From: Urbifossiella sp043733485
Lineage (GTDB): Bacteria > Planctomycetota > Planctomycetia > Gemmatales > Gemmataceae
Direction of reading: 5' to 3'
DNA length: 31,337 nucleotides
NCBI GenBank assembly: GCA_043733485.1
Contig: JAYTGN010000171.1
Location: 1 to 31,337 of the forward strand
Shown here: one piece after another, positions 22,325-31,307 of the stretch
Position numbering within the stretch: position 1 is the first letter of the stretch
Layout of the letters: each line of letters begins with the position of its first letter
Translations under genes and position numbers: made by a program
Notes under the pieces: generated by a model
What the model was told of the DNA's origin: nothing
Database searches by the model: none
The model's input: only the letters and a program-made list of their open reading frames with translations

Positions 22325-24703
22325 TCACTGGGATAGTGCGAGTTCCTTCAGCTTCACCTCGGCGGGTGCATCCGGCGCAGGTGGGGCGGCGTTCACGATC
22401 GCGCCGAGCACGCGAGCGCCAGCGGCAATGACCTGTGCCCGCGCCCGGTCCGAACGCGAGAGCGCATCCGAACCCGAGCGCACGACGAGGACCACGCCGT
22501 CCGCCGTGCCGGAGATGGCGGCGAACTCCTGCTCCGAAAGCGTCGAGGGGGCATCGAGAATCACGTACTCGTAGCTCGATTTCAACTCGGCAATCACTTC
22601 GCGGAACTTCGTGCGGGTGAGCAGGTCGAGCGGGTCGGTCACGCCGCGGCCTGCGGGTAGCACGAAGAGGTTGGGCACTTCGCAGGAACGCAAGGCCATG
22701 CGGAGGTCCACCTCCGAGGCCATGATGGATTTGAGCGAGTCGCCGAGCCGCGTGAGGCGGAACAGTTCCTGGATCTTCGCGTTCTTCAAGTCGCAATCGA
22801 CGAGCACGACGCGCTTGCCGGATTGCGCGATGGAGATGGCGAGGTTGGCGGCAACGAGGCTCTTGCCGTCGCCGGTGCCGGGGCTGGTGACCGGGACGAC
22901 CTGATGCCCGCGGCTGTGGAGGGCGGTTGCCAATTCGCGGCGAGCATTGCGAAACACCTCGGCTTCCGGGCTCGAAGGCCGCGTGAAGGCGACGAGTAAC
23001 GGCGAGAGTCCTTCGGCCGGTCGCTTTTCCAGCGGCACATCGGCGCGAAGCGTGGGCACGTTCGCGAACACGGGAACGCCGAGCTTTGGACCCGAGGTGA
23101 TCGGCACGGACTGCGACGAGACCCGGACCGTGTAGACTTCGGGCTTGATGGGTTTCGGCAGCTTGCGAACGGGCTTGGTTCGGTTGAACACCAATGAACC
23201 GAGGAGCCCGAGGAGGCCGCCGGAGAGGAGGCCGATCGCGCCGCCGGGCACGAGCGACTTGTAGAGTTGCGGGCTCACGCGGCCAGCTTCGTTCGCGGGA
23301 ACGACCGCTTGAACGGAGTAAGTCGTTGGAGCCGGAGGTTCCTTCGAGGCGACGGCCTCTTTCGGCTGCGGAACGTTAGCGGGCGGTCGCTGAGCGTTGA
23401 GTTCGTTGAGCCGCGTGCGGAGGCCCGAAACTTCAGACTGCAACTTCTGGTCGGCCGCGATGGTGCCTGCCAGCAGACTGGCTTTCGCTGCGAGTGCCGC
23501 GCGGTCGGCTTCCAACTTCACGCGATGCTTGTCGAGTTCATCGGGGCCAGCGGGAACTTCGGGGCGGGCCTTGGCGATGCGATCCTTCATGAAGGCCATC
23601 TGCTCGTCGAGCGCGACCATGTCGCGATGTTCGGCACCGAGCCGCTGGCCGAGTTCCGCCTTCTTCAATTGCAGGGCTCGCAGGGCTTCCTCGGCGGACT
23701 TGGCCTCGGCTTCGGCAGTGGGCGAAGCAGCAGTCCGATCCGCCTTGATGCCGAGTTCCTCCATCGCGGCCAGTCGATCGCGGCGCGCCGTGCCCGTGGC
23801 GCGAATCAAAGCCAGATCGCGGTCGAGGCCGCGCAGTTGAACCTGCATCTGGTCTGCCGAGGTGCGGCTCGCGGTCAAGCGCTTCTCGATGGCGGCGGCG
23901 GCGTCCTTGCCCGCGAGTTGCTTGTTGAGTTGCTCCTGCTCCGCTTCAATTTGTTTGACGGTGAGCGAGGCCACTGGAACTGGCGCGGGCGCATCGACCG
24001 AGGGCTTCGACAGAGGAATCGCGGCGGCGGGTCGGTTCGCGAGTTCCACTTTGTAGGCGTCCACGATCGCCCGCAGATACTTCGGCGTATCGGTCGGGTG
24101 CGGCCCCCGGAAGGTCACGTTCAACGTCGAACCGCTGCTCGCGCCGAGGTCGGGAGAAACGCTCAGTCCTTTCCCGAGATACGCGACGCGTTCGGCATCG
24201 CTCTTGGGCGGCGGCATCTCGAAGGGTCGGAAGTCGTCCAGTTTCTGCGCCGCGCGTTCGAGGACGGCTCGCGAACGGAGGATGCCGATCTGAACGTCCG
24301 CGTCGGCGGACGCCGCGGGTCCGTTCACTTGAACCCGGGCCGTCGATTCAAATTCACCCGGCAACTTGGAGTGGTAGTACGCCGCGCCTCCGAGCCCGAG
24401 GACGAGGCCGACCAGCGCACCGACGCTCGTCCACCGCAACCAAGGGTTGGTTCGTGGAAGCTCCGTGGTCGGCGAAACCACGACGGTCACCGACTGCGTT
24501 GGCGGCGGTGCCGAGGTCGGTTCGGAGATCGAAGTCGGGGCATTTGTCGGCGGCAAGATGGGAAGCTGGGCCGCGGGTGGCGCGAGGTCTTGGCGCGGCG
24601 CGTCCGGTTGCTTCGATGGCTCCGACGACGGAGGCGGCGGGGGCGGCGGGGGCGGCGGGGGGACGAGCGAAAAGGACGTGAAGGAGTTCGGGGGAAGAGC
24701 CAC
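22325..24703 (-). CDS. Wzz-like / bacterial tyrosine kinase (polysaccharide copolymerase-type) protein
   Basis: GTG start at 24703 with GAGG 7 nt upstream. The 792-aa protein has a cytoplasmic N-terminus with a run of about 11 prolines, a membrane segment near residues 92-112 (WTSVGALVGLVLGLGGAAYY), a Wzz-like periplasmic part with coiled coil, a second membrane segment near 480-505, and a C-terminal kinase domain of the BY-kinase/CpsD type. Walker A is GTGDGKS (about 609-615), Walker A' is VVLVDCD (632-638) and Walker B is YVILDAPS (about 711-718). Such proteins control chain length and export of surface polysaccharides. The usual C-terminal tyrosine cluster is absent (the end reads EVKLKELALSQ), so autophosphorylation may be lost or located elsewhere. 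Confidence 0.9.
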   Translation of the reverse strand: MALPPNSFTSFSLVPPPPPPPPPPPSSEPSKQPDAPRQDLAPPAAQLPILPPTNAPTSISEPTSAPPPTQSVTVVVSPTTELPRTNPWLRWTSVGALVGLVLGLGGAAYYHSKLPGEFESTARVQVNGPAASADADVQIGILRSRAVLERAAQKLDDFRPFEMPPPKSDAERVAYLGKGLSVSPDLGASSGSTLNVTFRGPHPTDTPKYLRAIVDAYKVELANRPAAAIPLSKPSVDAPAPVPVASLTVKQIEAEQEQLNKQLAGKDAAAAIEKRLTASRTSADQMQVQLRGLDRDLALIRATGTARRDRLAAMEELGIKADRTAASPTAEAEAKSAEEALRALQLKKAELGQRLGAEHRDMVALDEQMAFMKDRIAKARPEVPAGPDELDKHRVKLEADRAALAAKASLLAGTIAADQKLQSEVSGLRTRLNELNAQRPPANVPQPKEAVASKEPPAPTTYSVQAVVPANEAGRVSPQLYKSLVPGGAIGLLSGGLLGLLGSLVFNRTKPVRKLPKPIKPEVYTVRVSSQSVPITSGPKLGVPVFANVPTLRADVPLEKRPAEGLSPLLVAFTRPSSPEAEVFRNARRELATALHSRGHQVVPVTSPGTGDGKSLVAANLAISIAQSGKRVVLVDCDLKNAKIQELFRLTRLGDSLKSIMASEVDLRMALRSCEVPNLFVLPAGRGVTDPLDLLTRTKFREVIAELKSSYEYVILDAPSTLSEQEFAAISGTADGVVLVVRSGSDALSRSDRARAQVIAAGARVLGAIVNAAPPAPDAPAEVKLKELALSQ

Positions 24704-24845
24704 GGTTTATCCTCACGATGCCGGTCGCGGAGTCGCATCCTCATTTTCCACGCGGGCCGTTGGAAGCCAAGGCGAATTGCGCCTTGCGGCTGCGAAAAGC
24801 GTGCGGACTCTGCGGATCGGGTGGACCGGGTAATTTCGGTAGGCC

Positions 24846-24878
24846 AGGTGCGGCTCCAGAACCCTGGAGCCCGCACCT
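24846..24878 (-). terminator. Hairpin between the FHA gene and the tyrosine-kinase-like gene
   Basis: Bases 24846-24859 pair with 24864-24878 with one bulged base, around a 4-nt loop. It lies 28 nt after the FHA stop on the minus strand and 142 nt before the next start. No T-run follows, so termination is plausible but not certain. Confidence 0.45.
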
Positions 24879-24906
24879 CCTAGACGGTGGTGGAGCCGAA
24901 AAAGAC

Positions 24907-25323
24907 TTAGTGCTTGCCGCGGGAGTCGGAACGTTTGGTCGGCTTCTCCAGGCCGGCCTTCTCCATCAGCGACTGCTTGAAGACATCCTCTTCCTCCGCG
25001 AAAACCTCCTCGACGGAGGTGCCGGCGGAGAGTTGATACTGGATGGAGTACCGGTGGTTGGCGATGGCGATTTCGTCGCCGGGCCGGAGCGGGCGGCGGA
25101 TGGTGCGTTCGCCGTTCACCTTCACGCCGTTGGTGCTGCCCATGTCGCGGACGTGCCAGACGCCGCTGCGGTAGGCGAGTTCGGCGTGGGTGCCGGAGAT
25201 GTTGGCGAAATCGAGTTGAATGTCGCAACTTTGACGGCGGCCGATGGTCATGATCGCTTGGCAGAGCGGGATCGCGTCGCCGCCGCCGACGGGTACCAAC
25301 TCGCCGAGTTGTTCTTGGGCCAT
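24907..25323 (-). CDS. FHA domain protein
   Basis: The 138-aa protein is essentially one forkhead-associated domain (about residues 8-100) with a short charged tail. The phosphothreonine-binding signature is complete: IGRR (27-30), SGTHAEL (43-49) and GSTNGVKVNG (62-71). FHA domains bind phosphothreonine on partner proteins, which in Planctomycetes usually means targets of Hanks-type Ser/Thr kinases such as the one encoded at 28033-30069. No signal peptide, so cytoplasmic. The start has AGAGG 8 nt upstream. It precedes the tyrosine-kinase-like gene in the same direction, separated by a hairpin. Confidence 0.93.
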   Translation of the reverse strand: MAQEQLGELVPVGGGDAIPLCQAIMTIGRRQSCDIQLDFANISGTHAELAYRSGVWHVRDMGSTNGVKVNGERTIRRPLRPGDEIAIANHRYSIQYQLSAGTSVEEVFAEEEDVFKQSLMEKAGLEKPTKRSDSRGKH

Positions 25324-25784
25324 GGGAGGAACCTCTTCTTGAATCGGAACCGAATGAATCGCACGAAATGAATGCGGCCGGGTTGGAATAACGGAACAAC
25401 CCGCGAATTCATGTTAGCGTGTCGAAACGGGAGTGCCAGCGGCGAAGTGTCGAATTCCGGAGCGGGAAGACGGGAGATTTCGCGGGCAGGCGTTACCGCA
25501 AGCAAAGGCGGCAGGGTTCAACAGAGGCGTGAGTTCCCCGACTGACTCGGCACTTCCGCCAGCTTTCACGTCGGATCGTCGAGTGGTGGGCGGTCATTCT
25601 CAAACTCCGTTTACGGTTCTACTATCGTCGCTGGAAGCGCGACCATCGAAGCCGCCGAAGTATCGCGACTTCGCGGATGGAAACGGAGCGTACATCACCC
25701 GGTCCCATCGCTTCGTCGCGGACTCGCATGCCGTCGAACTCCTTCTCGACGAGCGTTCGCGGATTTTACACCGATCGAACCGGC
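25324..25784. other. 460 bp without a recognisable gene
   Basis: This stretch separates the FHA start from the proS stop, both on the minus strand. Frames are open on both strands, as expected at this GC content, but none shows a family motif or a good ribosome binding site. The part near 25400-25440 must hold the FHA promoter; a weak minus-strand CTGGCA - 17 bp - TAACAT is visible there. Confidence 0.5.
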
Positions 25785-27326
25785 CTAATACGCTCGCGCG
25801 AACACCACGCGGCGAGCCGAGGGCTTGCCCGTGAAGATGCACGTCCCCGGCTCCATCGAACCATCGTAGGGCAGGCAGCGGATCGTCGCTTTGTACTCCT
25901 TCTGCACCAAGTCCTCGACCTCCGCCGAGCCGTCGTAGTGGGCGCTCACGAACCGCAGCGCGTCGATAGGCAGTTCTTCCTCCTCGTTCTTGCGAACCGG
26001 GAAGAGTGCCTTGAACTCGTCGAGCGAATTCACCTCCACCGTGCGGGCGTCGCGGTACTTCTTGGCCCGCTCGAACAGGCTCTTCTGAATGTCGTGGAGC
26101 AACTTCACGATGTGGTCGGCCGCGCCGGCGAGCAGCACGCCGAACTGCTTGCCTTCCTTGCCGGGCACGTCGCGGCGAGCCACGGCACACGCATTCTTCT
26201 CGATGTCCTTCGGCCCGATCTCGACGCGGACCGGCACGCCGCGCACCTCGTACTCCGCGTATTTGAAGCCCGGCGACTTGTCCGAGGCGTCCACCTTCAC
26301 GGCGAGCGGCTCGTAGCCGAAGAAGTCGTCGCGCGGTAAGTCGCGCAGTTCCTTCGCCAACTTCTCCGCCGCCTCAATCGAAGGTTTGCGCTCCGCCTCC
26401 GTCTTTCCCAGCGGCACAATGACAACGTGAAGCGGAGCCAACCGCGGCGGAATGATCAATCCATTATCGTCCGAGTGCGTCATGACCAAGCCGCCGATCA
26501 GCCGCGTGCTCACGCCCCAACTCGTGGCCCACGCGAACTCGTCCTGATTCTTCTCGTTCTTGAACGTCACGTCGAAGGCCTTGGCGAAGTTCTGACCGAG
26601 GAAGTGGCTGGTACCCGCTTGCAGGGCTTTGCCGTCCTGCATCATCGCTTCGATGCACAATGTGTAGAGCGCGCCGGGGAATTTTTGGCCTTCCGTCTTC
26701 GGGCCCACGAGTACCGGCATCGCCATGAACTCTTCCGCGAACTTCTGATAGACGCGCACCATCGTGAGCGTCTCTTCCTCGGCTTCCTTTGAAGTAGCGT
26801 GTGCGGTGTGTCCTTCCTGCCAGAGGAACTCGGAGGTGCGTAGGAAGAGCCGCGTCCGCATTTCCCAGCGAACGACGTTGCACCACTGGTTGATGAGCAG
26901 CGGCAGGTCGCGGTAGCTCTGAATCCAGTCCTTGTAACTTCGCCAGATGATCGTCTCGGAGGTGGGCCGCACGATCAGCGGTTCTTCCAACTCCGCGGTC
27001 GGGTCCACGTGCAGCGGCTTCCCTTTCTCGGCCTTCAACCGGTAGTGCGTCACGACCGCGCATTCCTTGGCGAACCCTTCCGCCATCTGCTCTTCCTTGG
27101 CGAGGTAGCTCATGGGAATGAAGAGCGGGAAGTAGGCGTTGACGTGCCCGGTGTCTTTGAAGAGTTTGTCGAGCCCGCGCTGCATCTTTTCCCAGAGGGC
27201 GTACCCGGTGGGTTTGATGACCATGCACCCGCGCACGTCGGAGTTGACGGCGAGCCCGGCTTCCTTGACGACGTCGAGGTACCACTGGGGATAGTTGGTG
27301 GCGCGGGGCGTGATCTTCTCGGCCAT
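25785..27326 (-). CDS. proS: Prolyl-tRNA synthetase, archaeal/eukaryote-type (short, no editing insertion)
   Basis: The 513-aa enzyme charges tRNA-Pro with proline. Class II motifs are present: VNAYFPLFIPMSYL (motif 1 region), IVRPTSETIIW followed by VRWEMRTRLFLRTSEFLWQEG (motif 2), and TSWGVSTRLIGGLVMTHSDDNGL (motif 3). The anticodon-binding domain follows, and the C-terminal domain ends in an aromatic ARAY, typical of the archaeal/eukaryote-like group. The INS editing domain of the long bacterial form is absent. The C-terminal zinc site of this group is only partly kept (CLPYDG... GTCIFTGKPS). Start at 27326. No other translation gene is adjacent. Confidence 0.96.
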   Translation of the reverse strand: MAEKITPRATNYPQWYLDVVKEAGLAVNSDVRGCMVIKPTGYALWEKMQRGLDKLFKDTGHVNAYFPLFIPMSYLAKEEQMAEGFAKECAVVTHYRLKAEKGKPLHVDPTAELEEPLIVRPTSETIIWRSYKDWIQSYRDLPLLINQWCNVVRWEMRTRLFLRTSEFLWQEGHTAHATSKEAEEETLTMVRVYQKFAEEFMAMPVLVGPKTEGQKFPGALYTLCIEAMMQDGKALQAGTSHFLGQNFAKAFDVTFKNEKNQDEFAWATSWGVSTRLIGGLVMTHSDDNGLIIPPRLAPLHVVIVPLGKTEAERKPSIEAAEKLAKELRDLPRDDFFGYEPLAVKVDASDKSPGFKYAEYEVRGVPVRVEIGPKDIEKNACAVARRDVPGKEGKQFGVLLAGAADHIVKLLHDIQKSLFERAKKYRDARTVEVNSLDEFKALFPVRKNEEEELPIDALRFVSAHYDGSAEVEDLVQKEYKATIRCLPYDGSMEPGTCIFTGKPSARRVVFARAY

Positions 27327-27355
27327 GGCGGGGTGATCCTGGGAATGAACGAAGA

Positions 27356-27375
27356 CGGCCGGGCGAACCCGGCCG
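27356..27375 (-). terminator. Candidate intrinsic terminator after the kinase / Ig-like operon
   Basis: A perfect 8-bp GC stem (27356-27363 with 27368-27375) has a TTCG loop in minus-strand sense and is followed by T-rich TCTTCGTTCATT. It lies 57 nt after the Ig-like gene stop and 29 nt before the proS start. Confidence 0.5.
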
Positions 27376-27432
27376 AGTGGGAACAGGATTATTGGTACGG
27401 ACGCAGCACCCGGATGGGAGCTGTTCCGAAGG

Positions 27433-28014
27433 TCATGCTGCCGGCGGGGTCGTCCGGCCGGATACCGTCACGGAACTGCCGTTCCCATCGATCATGACTG
27501 CGTAGATATCGAGTCGTTTGCCCTTCCCCGGTGCGTCGAACGAGAGAGTCGCCTCCCAGGTGCCTTTCCCTTCGTGCAGAACCGCAGGAGCAGTGGCGAT
27601 GATATCCTTGATCTTCTTGTTGACGCGATTCACGACCATACAGACGACTCCCACTCCCTTGGTTTTCTTGTCGAATGTGCCCCCCACCGTGTAACTCACC
27701 GGATTCGCTCCCTCCACCATCCTCGGCGGTGCAACGAGTGACGTGATCGTGACAGTCGGAGGATTGGCACCATTGACGGTGATATCCGTCTCAGAATCGG
27801 CAGCATTAGGACCAGTGACGCTGACATCTGATTTTCCGGACGCTCCGTTGAATCTCAGGGACCAGAGCCCCCCCTGGACCGTATCACCGTTGCAAGTTGC
27901 GGTGCTGTGCGAGCCCTGAACCATGAGTCCGTCGGGATCCCCGTATCCCGTGGCGGTGAAGCTTGGATCGACGAAACTGCCGGCGAGCGGGGAGGTAATA
28001 GTGACAGATGCCAT
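27433..28014 (-). CDS. Ig-like domain protein of unknown function
   Basis: The 193-aa product looks like two beta-sandwich repeats: MASVTITSPLAGSFVDPSFT through VSVTGPNAADSETDITVNG, and TVTITSLVAPPRMVEGANPV through DIYAVMIDGNGSSVTVSG. Both begin with a V-T-I-T-S motif. No signal peptide or membrane segment is present, so it is either cytoplasmic or exported by a route not visible here. It starts 18 nt after the stop of the Ser/Thr kinase gene and has GGAG 8 nt upstream, so the two are probably one operon. The family is not recognised by name; Ig-like folds usually mediate binding. Confidence 0.75.
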   Translation of the reverse strand: MASVTITSPLAGSFVDPSFTATGYGDPDGLMVQGSHSTATCNGDTVQGGLWSLRFNGASGKSDVSVTGPNAADSETDITVNGANPPTVTITSLVAPPRMVEGANPVSYTVGGTFDKKTKGVGVVCMVVNRVNKKIKDIIATAPAVLHEGKGTWEATLSFDAPGKGKRLDIYAVMIDGNGSSVTVSGRTTPPAA

Positions 28015-28032
28015 GGCGATTCTCCGAAGGAA

Positions 28033-30069
28033 CTAGGGAAGGGGGGTCAGAGTTACGTCTTTAACGGCGATCGCGGCGCGATAGTTCCAGATGCCGAGCG
28101 GCATCCGAGGTTGCCAGACCGGGAACGCGATGTCGTGGTTGGGAGGTAAAACCAGTTGTTTGACGAGGTCGGCGTAACGCATCCGGATTTCGTCCGCGGA
28201 AACGGAAGCGAATTCCTTTAATTGGCCTCCCTCCGCTTCGAACCGCGCCGTCACGCGATTCGGCGAGACCTCGACCTCAAGCGCCCGCCACGGACCCGGC
28301 AACGCCAGTGTGCGGCTAATCGGAGTCCAGGCGTTCGGATATCCGATGAGGCCGCTTTTCGGAGCTTCGTTCGGTTCGAACAGAAGCCGCACCGCCTGCA
28401 TGCGGACCACGTTGTCGGGAAGTGGATCGGGAGGGCGCGGCAGACGGGGGAGCATATCGTCGTAATGAACGGCGACCATCGCCAGAGCGCGCCGGTTGTC
28501 GCTTCCATTGACCGCCGATTGCCCGAAATAGAACCCCGATGTGACCGAAGCGTAGAGGCCGCCTGGCCCGAGTTTGCTTTCTCTGAACTGCATCTTCGCG
28601 CGAAGAATGTAGTGTTCGACCATGGGGTCCGGGCAAAGTTCGAGGAGTCCGTAGCTAATCGACTCGAACTGGCAGGGTTCTTTCGGCGCAGCGATGAGTT
28701 CGGGCGACCCGAGTAACCAGCGATGCCATCGGGGCAACCCAGCCTCGGGAATGAATGTGACCGAACGGCCGGCAAGCAGATCCTTCCGCATTTCTTCGAG
28801 TGGGTCGACCATTGCAGGAGTTTGTTGCTGCCGAACCGGAGCCATGGCCAACCCGATCCCGATCGTGATGGCAGCGGCTATGATTCCGACCGCCCCACTT
28901 ATCGTCCATTGATTCCGCCCGACCCACCGCCGCATCCGGCGCAGTCGCGTTTGCCGCGGTGCAATCGGAACCTGGCCGGCCAGGAACCGCTCCAGATCCT
29001 CCGCCAGGGCCAGGGCCGTCGGGTAGCGATGCCGCGTTTCTTTCTCCAGGCACTTCACGACGATCCCTTCCAGGTCGCCGGGCACTTCGGGTCGAAACGA
29101 ATTGATGCGTTCGGGCTGTGCGTTCTGCACCTGCGTGATGATGTCGTGCGGCGTGTCGCCTTGGAACGGCGGGCGACCGGTCAACAAGTGATAGAGCGTG
29201 GCGCCGAGGCTATACACATCCGAGGCCGGGCCGACCGTTCCGAACTTCGACGAAATCTGTTCCGGCGGCATGAATGAAGGCGTGCCCAGCGGGCCGGTGC
29301 TCATCGAGAGGCCTTCGTCCCGATCCGTGAGTTTGGCGAGGCCGAAGTCCGTGACCTTGGGAATGTCGTCGATGCCGAACACGATGTTCGAGGGCTTCAA
29401 ATCGCGGTGGAGGATGTTCGCGCCGTGGGCCACTTCGATGGCCCGTGCGACCTGAGCCACGATTCGCGCCGCGTCCAATGGAGGCATCGGCCCCTTGGCC
29501 TTCACCCAATCGCTGAGCGTGCCGCCGGGCGCGAACTCCATCGTGAAGTGCGGGTCGGAACGATCCAGATCGACGGAGATGACCCGGATGATGTTCGGAT
29601 GATCGAGGCGTGCCAGCGAGCGTACTTCGGTGAGGAAGCGATCGGCGGCGGTGGATTGCGGTGCGCCGCGGAGGAACTTCATGGCCACGGTGCGTTCGGC
29701 CGCGTGTTCGCGGGCCAAGTACACGTCGCCCATGCCGCCGCCGCCCAGATAGCGGTAAAGATCGTAGCCGGCGGGCGAGTTCGGGAGGCGAACTTCGCCC
29801 TCCCAGTTGGCGGTGTAGCCATTCTCATCGCCCCAGGCCGTACGGGCCACCCCGTTCGCGACCTGCTGGGTCAGCGTCGATCCCACGAGTTCGGGCCGGC
29901 TCGCGGTCCGATCATCGGGGCCCGGCGTTCGCGAGCTAATGTCGCGGGAGGTTTCCAGTGCCTTCGAACAAGTCGCGCAGAGGCCGTTCGCGGATCCGAC
30001 CGCGAGAACCTCTTGGCATCGGAGGCAGGAACTGGAGGGCGACACGTTTGCGTCCAGCGGCCACGACAA
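28033..30069 (-). CDS. Hanks-type Ser/Thr protein kinase with N-terminal zinc-ribbon-like segment and one membrane segment
   Basis: The start is TTG at 30069 (678 aa) or GTG at 30045, eight codons later; neither has a clear ribosome binding site. The N-terminus has CLRC (16-19) and CATC (31-34), a probable zinc site. The kinase domain (about 100-365) is complete: glycine loop LGGGGMGDVY, Lys131 in VAMKFL, HRDLKPSN with catalytic Asp223, DFG (241-243), GTPSFMPPE activation segment and DVYSLGATLYHLLTGRPPF. A juxtamembrane basic stretch leads to one membrane segment (about 389-410). The roughly 270-residue C-terminal part is extracytoplasmic and beta-rich, with no named domain. It phosphorylates Ser/Thr of unknown partners; the FHA protein nearby is a candidate reader. 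Confidence 0.95.
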   Translation of the reverse strand: MSWPLDANVSPSSSCLRCQEVLAVGSANGLCATCSKALETSRDISSRTPGPDDRTASRPELVGSTLTQQVANGVARTAWGDENGYTANWEGEVRLPNSPAGYDLYRYLGGGGMGDVYLAREHAAERTVAMKFLRGAPQSTAADRFLTEVRSLARLDHPNIIRVISVDLDRSDPHFTMEFAPGGTLSDWVKAKGPMPPLDAARIVAQVARAIEVAHGANILHRDLKPSNIVFGIDDIPKVTDFGLAKLTDRDEGLSMSTGPLGTPSFMPPEQISSKFGTVGPASDVYSLGATLYHLLTGRPPFQGDTPHDIITQVQNAQPERINSFRPEVPGDLEGIVVKCLEKETRHRYPTALALAEDLERFLAGQVPIAPRQTRLRRMRRWVGRNQWTISGAVGIIAAAITIGIGLAMAPVRQQQTPAMVDPLEEMRKDLLAGRSVTFIPEAGLPRWHRWLLGSPELIAAPKEPCQFESISYGLLELCPDPMVEHYILRAKMQFRESKLGPGGLYASVTSGFYFGQSAVNGSDNRRALAMVAVHYDDMLPRLPRPPDPLPDNVVRMQAVRLLFEPNEAPKSGLIGYPNAWTPISRTLALPGPWRALEVEVSPNRVTARFEAEGGQLKEFASVSADEIRMRYADLVKQLVLPPNHDIAFPVWQPRMPLGIWNYRAAIAVKDVTLTPLP

Positions 30070-30183
30070 AAGTTGAACTTGAAAGAGATGCTAAACCATT
30101 CGGCGAGCCGCTGCAAGACTCTAGCTAGCGTTTGTTCGAGATTTATTCCAACTCACACGTTCTGCTCCAGCTCGCAAAAGTGC

Positions 30184-31254
30184 CTACGGCAGCGGAATGT
30201 CCTTCAAGACAAACGGGACCGCGAACTCCAGCGGAGGCGAGGGGGCTTCGTAAATCAGCTTCCAGCCCTTGGCTGCCGGGTTCACGAGGCCAATCTTCGC
30301 GTCTTCCTTGAACCGGTACGTGGCCACGACCCGCGAGCCGTCCATCAGGATTTCGTGATCGGTAGGGGCGAACGATTTCGCGGCATTCGGCGAGACGAGC
30401 CGCAGGCGGTTCTCCGTCGTCCACGATTCGAAGCTCTCGAACTTCGGGATGTTCGCCGGGTAGCTCAACTCGATCTTGAACTCCCACGTCTTCTCGTCCT
30501 TCTCCACGCTCTTGAGGCTCGCAACCACCTTGTCCTGCGCGGCCAGTGCGAGCGATGTCTTGCCCTGCGTCAGATCGTCGAAGGTGAACGCCAACATCTT
30601 CTCGCTCGCGGTCACCGTGTAGCTGCCTTCGAGAACGGCGATGCGTTTGGCTTCGCGGGTGATGCCGCCGAGGCGAACGGTTGAGGAGTGCGAAGCGCCG
30701 GTCGGTTGGCTGCGAGTCCCGGCGGCTTGAACGGCGAGAACCGTGCCCTTGTCGTCGGTCGCCTTGGCGATCTTGGGCGATGAGTCGAGGCGGAAGACGG
30801 GGAAGCGCGGCTCCCAGTGGACGTCGAGTTGCACCTCGTGCGAGGCCATGCCGGTCTCGAGTGGGAAGCGGCCGACCACTTGCTTCGCGACGGTGCGGAA
30901 AGCTCCGTGAACGGAAGAAATTTCGATGCTCTTGCCGCGCGGTTCGAGCGCGATCTTGCGGCCGTTCTCGCCGAGTGCGATGCGGTTGCCGGTCTGGCTG
31001 GCGACCATTTCGAGTGCGAACCAGAACGGCTTTCCGTTGAAGATGCCATCGCAGGTTTCGCCCGCGGCGGCAGCGGGAAACGCGAACGGGATGCCGGCCT
31101 TCTGGCTCAGTTGGGGAGCCACCTTGCCCAGTGTGGAGTTGGGCAAGTCGAGCTTCACCAACTGCGGCGGCAGCGCGAACTTCTCCTCGTCGTCATCATC
31201 CGCGGGGACAGCGAGTGCGACGAGACAAGCGGCGACGAGCAGGCGAACGAGCAT
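30184..31254 (-). CDS. Secreted protein of unknown function
   Basis: The 356-aa product has a short signal peptide (MLVRLLVAACLVALAVPA), an acidic DDDDEE stretch right after the cleavage region, and then KLDLPNSTLGKVAPQLSQKAGIPFAF. That last motif resembles the small secretin/TonB-N (STN-like) fold, in which a short beta-alpha unit packs a hydrophobic core. The rest is beta-rich, with KSIEISSVHGAFR, LDVHWEPRFPVFRLDSS and a long C-terminal sandwich. No catalytic motif is seen. Probably periplasmic. It is separated from the downstream kinase gene by 114 bp. A hairpin (31272-31291) lies just upstream of the start. Confidence 0.8.
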   Translation of the reverse strand: MLVRLLVAACLVALAVPADDDDEEKFALPPQLVKLDLPNSTLGKVAPQLSQKAGIPFAFPAAAAGETCDGIFNGKPFWFALEMVASQTGNRIALGENGRKIALEPRGKSIEISSVHGAFRTVAKQVVGRFPLETGMASHEVQLDVHWEPRFPVFRLDSSPKIAKATDDKGTVLAVQAAGTRSQPTGASHSSTVRLGGITREAKRIAVLEGSYTVTASEKMLAFTFDDLTQGKTSLALAAQDKVVASLKSVEKDEKTWEFKIELSYPANIPKFESFESWTTENRLRLVSPNAAKSFAPTDHEILMDGSRVVATYRFKEDAKIGLVNPAAKGWKLIYEAPSPPLEFAVPFVLKDIPLP

Positions 31255-31271
31255 GAGTACAGCCCCAAGTT

Positions 31272-31291
31272 CCCAGGGCTTCCGCCCTGGG
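31272..31291. repeat. Short palindromic repeat upstream of the secreted protein gene
   Basis: Perfect 8-bp inverted repeat (CCCAGGGC / GCCCTGGG) around TTCC. It lies 17 nt before the start codon at 31254 on the minus strand, so if transcribed it would form a hairpin close to the ribosome binding region. It looks like part of a larger dispersed repeat with the next palindrome. Confidence 0.6.
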
Positions 31292-31307
31292 CTAAATCGG
31301 ACGGCCG

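Noticed and set aside
23267..24883. 538-codon plus-strand frame opposite the tyrosine-kinase-like gene
   Set aside because: Arg/Gly-rich shadow of a gene with complete Walker motifs.
25433..25834. Plus-strand frame of 133 codons between FHA and proS
   Set aside because: No motif, no ribosome binding site, and it runs into the 3' end of proS on the other strand.
30070..30183. TTGCAG - 17 bp - TAGCAT as kinase promoter
   Set aside because: It would leave almost no leader before the TTG start, and the match is only partial; not strong enough to annotate.
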